Below are positions 4,342 through 6,403 of a DNA stretch of 6,403 nt, in pieces (positions within the stretch are counted from its first letter, which is position 1; the number at the start of each line of letters is the position of its first letter). The notes under the pieces were generated by a model. That model was not told the DNA's origin, did not search any database, and worked only from the letters and a program-made list of their open reading frames with translations. The translations under genes were made by a program, and so were the position numbers. Source of the DNA: Planctomycetota bacterium (lineage in GTDB: Bacteria > Planctomycetota > UBA8742 > SKZP01); NCBI GenBank assembly GCA_007127275.1, contig SKZP01000172.1, forward strand, positions 1-6,403. Reading direction: 5' to 3'.

Positions 4342-6403
4342 ATGTCCCACCAGTCCGCCCCGACGCGCGACCTCCTTCCCGAGTCGTTGTTTCCGCCCCG
4401 GCCGGGATCATTTCCGCTCGAGCCGGAGGTGACTTGCTCGCCGCTGCCCATGCAGTACCTGGGCAGCAAGAAGCGAATTGCGGAAGAGCTGTTGCGGGCC
4501 ATTCGTAAGCGCTTCCCCGTCACGACGTCGTTCGTCGACCTGTTCGGCGGAACGGGGATTGTGTCACTCGAGGCGCGCCGGCACCGCTACCTGGTGCATG
4601 CGAACGACATCCAGCCGTATGCGCATGTCGTGTTGTCTTCGCTTTTGTCGACGCCGCGGGCGGAACTCGCTTCGCTACTTCCGAAGGTCGAGGCCCTGCG
4701 GAACGACGCGGTGCGGCTTGCCGGGGCTCGGGGTGCGATGTCGAGTGCCCTCGAGGCCGAGCGACGGCACTTGACGTCGTTGGAGGCCGGAAAGGGAGAC
4801 TGGACCGCCTACGCCGAATTCTGCGCCTCGACCGGCTTGGTGGACGGACGCGCCGAGGAGGTCGCCGCGCTTGCGGTCGAACAACCGTGGGCGTTGTTCT
4901 CGCTGTACTACGCGAACACCTACTTCGGGGTCGAGCAGTGCCTCGAGATTGACGCGCTGGCCGAGTTCGCGGCGTCGCTGTCACCGGAGTTGCGGACGCA
5001 CGTGCAGGCGGCCTCGGTGGCGGCACTCACATTCGCGGTCTCGAGCACCACCCACCTCGCCCAGTTCCTGAAACCGGCCTCCGCGGTCTCGGTGGCGGCG
5101 CTTATGAAACGGCGGCAAGTGAGTGTCATCGGCCGCGTACTCGAAAACTTGCGCGCGCTGATGCAGGCACCGGAGGATGCGGACCCCCGAAGCGCGGTGT
5201 TGTGCACCGACCACCTTTCCGCGCTAGACGGCCTTGCGCTCGACGAGCGCACGGTGGTGTATGCCGACCCGCCCTACTTCAAAGAGCATTACTCGCGCTA
5301 CTACCACGTGCTCGACACCTTCGTCCTCTACGACTGGCCCGAACTCACTCTGAATCCGCGCACCGGGCGTACCACCGAGGGGCGCTACCGCGAGGGACGA
5401 ATTGTCAGCCCGTTTGGACTGCGCTCCAAGGTGCGCGGAGCGTTCGACGACATGCTCGAGCGTTGTCACCGAGCGGGCGCCTGCGTGGCGATCAGTTATG
5501 CGGATACCTCTCTGGTTTCGCGCGCCGAGATTGAAGAGTTGGCGGACCGGCGCGGCTTCACCGCCGAGATTCGCACCTTTCCGCTCCTTCACTCCGGACA
5601 AGGCCAGCCGCGCAACCAGACCGTCGAGGAGCAGTTGTTCCTGCTTTCGCCGCGCGACTCGGCTCCCTCACCCCTGCAACGCCTCACCACGGCGCTTTCC
5701 ACCGTCGAGCCGCAGCACGACACGCCGGCAGGCCTCCTCCATCCATACTGGGCGCGCAAGCCGATGAATGTCGTCGAGACCATCATCGAAGCGCTCACCG
5801 AGCCCGGAGACGCCGTCGCCGACCCTTTCCTCGGCTCCGGCACGACGGTGTTCGCCGCGTTGACGCGCGGTCGCCGCGCCGTCGGCTCGGACTTGTCACC
5901 GCTCGCGGTACTCCTGACGCGTGCCATGCTGCAGCTCGGCAAGGCGCCGGCGCGCAGCCTCGCCTTGCTTGAGGCGCTCGTCGAGCGGGTCCGTCAGACC
6001 GCCTCGGCGTGGTTCGAGCTGGGCGAGGGCTGGACCGTCGAGCGCTCTCGCTACGACCTTGACGGTACGTTCGCGGACGGAGCCTTCACCCTTCGGTGTA
6101 CCGAGCTTGTGTTGAAGGAGCGGGTCGGCAACGCGTTGAAAGGCCGGCGAGTGGTGACGCCGGACGAGGTTGAGCGTCCTGCGCCGCCGCCCGCCGAGTG
6201 GCTTCGCGCACCGATCGACTTCGAGACGCTGGCGCTGGAGCCGAACAGCCGTATTGCCGTGCCGGAGGGAGCGGTCGCGGCGCACTGGTTCACGCCCGAG
6301 AACCGTGCCGCGCTCAACGTCGCCCGAGACGCCGCCGACCGTTTCGACGCGACCGACGACGAGCGTTCGGTGATCCAGCTGTTCCTCTCCTCGGCCGTGC
6401 CGC
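4342..6403 (+). CDS. Fused double DNA methyltransferase (D12-class N6-adenine module plus second N4/N6-type module), C-terminus cut
   Basis: Modifies DNA with S-adenosylmethionine. 687 codons are visible, open to the right edge. Module 1 (about 37-440) is a complete D12-class adenine methylase resembling the COG3392 group: MQYLGSKKR (37-45, motif X), FVDLFGGTG (64-72, motif I), NDIQPY (88-93), YYANTYFG (189-196), FLKP (242-245), VVYADPPYFKEHYSRYYHVL (305-324, catalytic DPPY at 309-312) and VAISYAD (382-388). A Pro/Ser-rich linker (about 437-465) leads to module 2: HPYWARKP (467-474), DPFLGSGTT (494-502, a second motif I) and GSDLSPLAVLLTR (515-527). Its own catalytic motif IV should lie beyond the window. 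The in-frame TAA at 4273-4275 limits extension, and ATG 4342 is the first start. It lacks a Shine-Dalgarno sequence, and ATG 4450 (M37), at the start of conserved sequence, is an alternative. Likely role: host-DNA protection or self-marking in a restriction-modification or defence locus. Base and target site are unknown. Confidence 0.9.
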   Translation, partial: MSHQSAPTRDLLPESLFPPRPGSFPLEPEVTCSPLPMQYLGSKKRIAEELLRAIRKRFPVTTSFVDLFGGTGIVSLEARRHRYLVHANDIQPYAHVVLSSLLSTPRAELASLLPKVEALRNDAVRLAGARGAMSSALEAERRHLTSLEAGKGDWTAYAEFCASTGLVDGRAEEVAALAVEQPWALFSLYYANTYFGVEQCLEIDALAEFAASLSPELRTHVQAASVAALTFAVSSTTHLAQFLKPASAVSVAALMKRRQVSVIGRVLENLRALMQAPEDADPRSAVLCTDHLSALDGLALDERTVVYADPPYFKEHYSRYYHVLDTFVLYDWPELTLNPRTGRTTEGRYREGRIVSPFGLRSKVRGAFDDMLERCHRAGACVAISYADTSLVSRAEIEELADRRGFTAEIRTFPLLHSGQGQPRNQTVEEQLFLLSPRDSAPSPLQRLTTALSTVEPQHDTPAGLLHPYWARKPMNVVETIIEALTEPGDAVADPFLGSGTTVFAALTRGRRAVGSDLSPLAVLLTRAMLQLGKAPARSLALLEALVERVRQTASAWFELGEGWTVERSRYDLDGTFADGAFTLRCTELVLKERVGNALKGRRVVTPDEVERPAPPPAEWLRAPIDFETLALEPNSRIAVPEGAVAAHWFTPENRAALNVARDAADRFDATDDERSVIQLFLSSAVP

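Overview
The window is GC-rich bacterial DNA with three housekeeping-type genes on the minus strand and one large DNA methyltransferase gene on the plus strand. The minus-strand genes are dcd (dCTP deaminase), holA (DNA polymerase III delta subunit) and a CHASE2-domain class III nucleotide cyclase cut by the left edge. The non-coding DNA is rich in palindromic repeats, the gene starts lack clear Shine-Dalgarno sequences, and the HolA, Dcd and CHASE2-cyclase proteins have a planctomycete look. The best guess is therefore a member of the Planctomycetota (Pirellulales-like). This is an inference from sequence style and not a database result.

Layout, left to right. 1-1550 (minus) is the cyclase, with its start at 1550 and its C-terminus beyond the left edge. 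1551-1855 is non-coding and holds a degenerate palindromic repeat (copy B). 1856-2893 (minus) is holA. 2894-3094 separates holA from dcd and holds a much better preserved copy of the same repeat (copy A, two 31-nt arms) plus a small hairpin. 3095-3685 (minus) is dcd. 3686-4341 is 656 bp without a credible gene; it carries several direct and inverted repeats, and near its right end an 8-bp perfect inverted repeat that may be an operator. 4342 to the right edge (plus) is an open frame of at least 687 codons encoding a methyltransferase.

The main point of interest is the plus-strand gene. It joins a complete D12-class N6-adenine methyltransferase (residues about 37-440, motifs YLGSK, DLFGGTG and DPPY) to the start of a second methyltransferase module (HPYWARKP followed by DPFLGSGTT, residues about 466-520 onward). 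One polypeptide thus has two SAM-binding motifs I. It lies divergent from the housekeeping cluster and across a repeat-rich gap, so it could be the first gene of a restriction-modification or other defence locus continuing to the right. The window does not show the partners.

In function, dcd supplies dUTP for thymidylate synthesis and holA supplies the clamp-loader subunit, so both serve DNA replication. The cyclase is a membrane sensor making a cyclic nucleotide. All three point the same way, but the gaps of 201 and 305 bp, each holding a palindromic repeat, argue against a tight operon.
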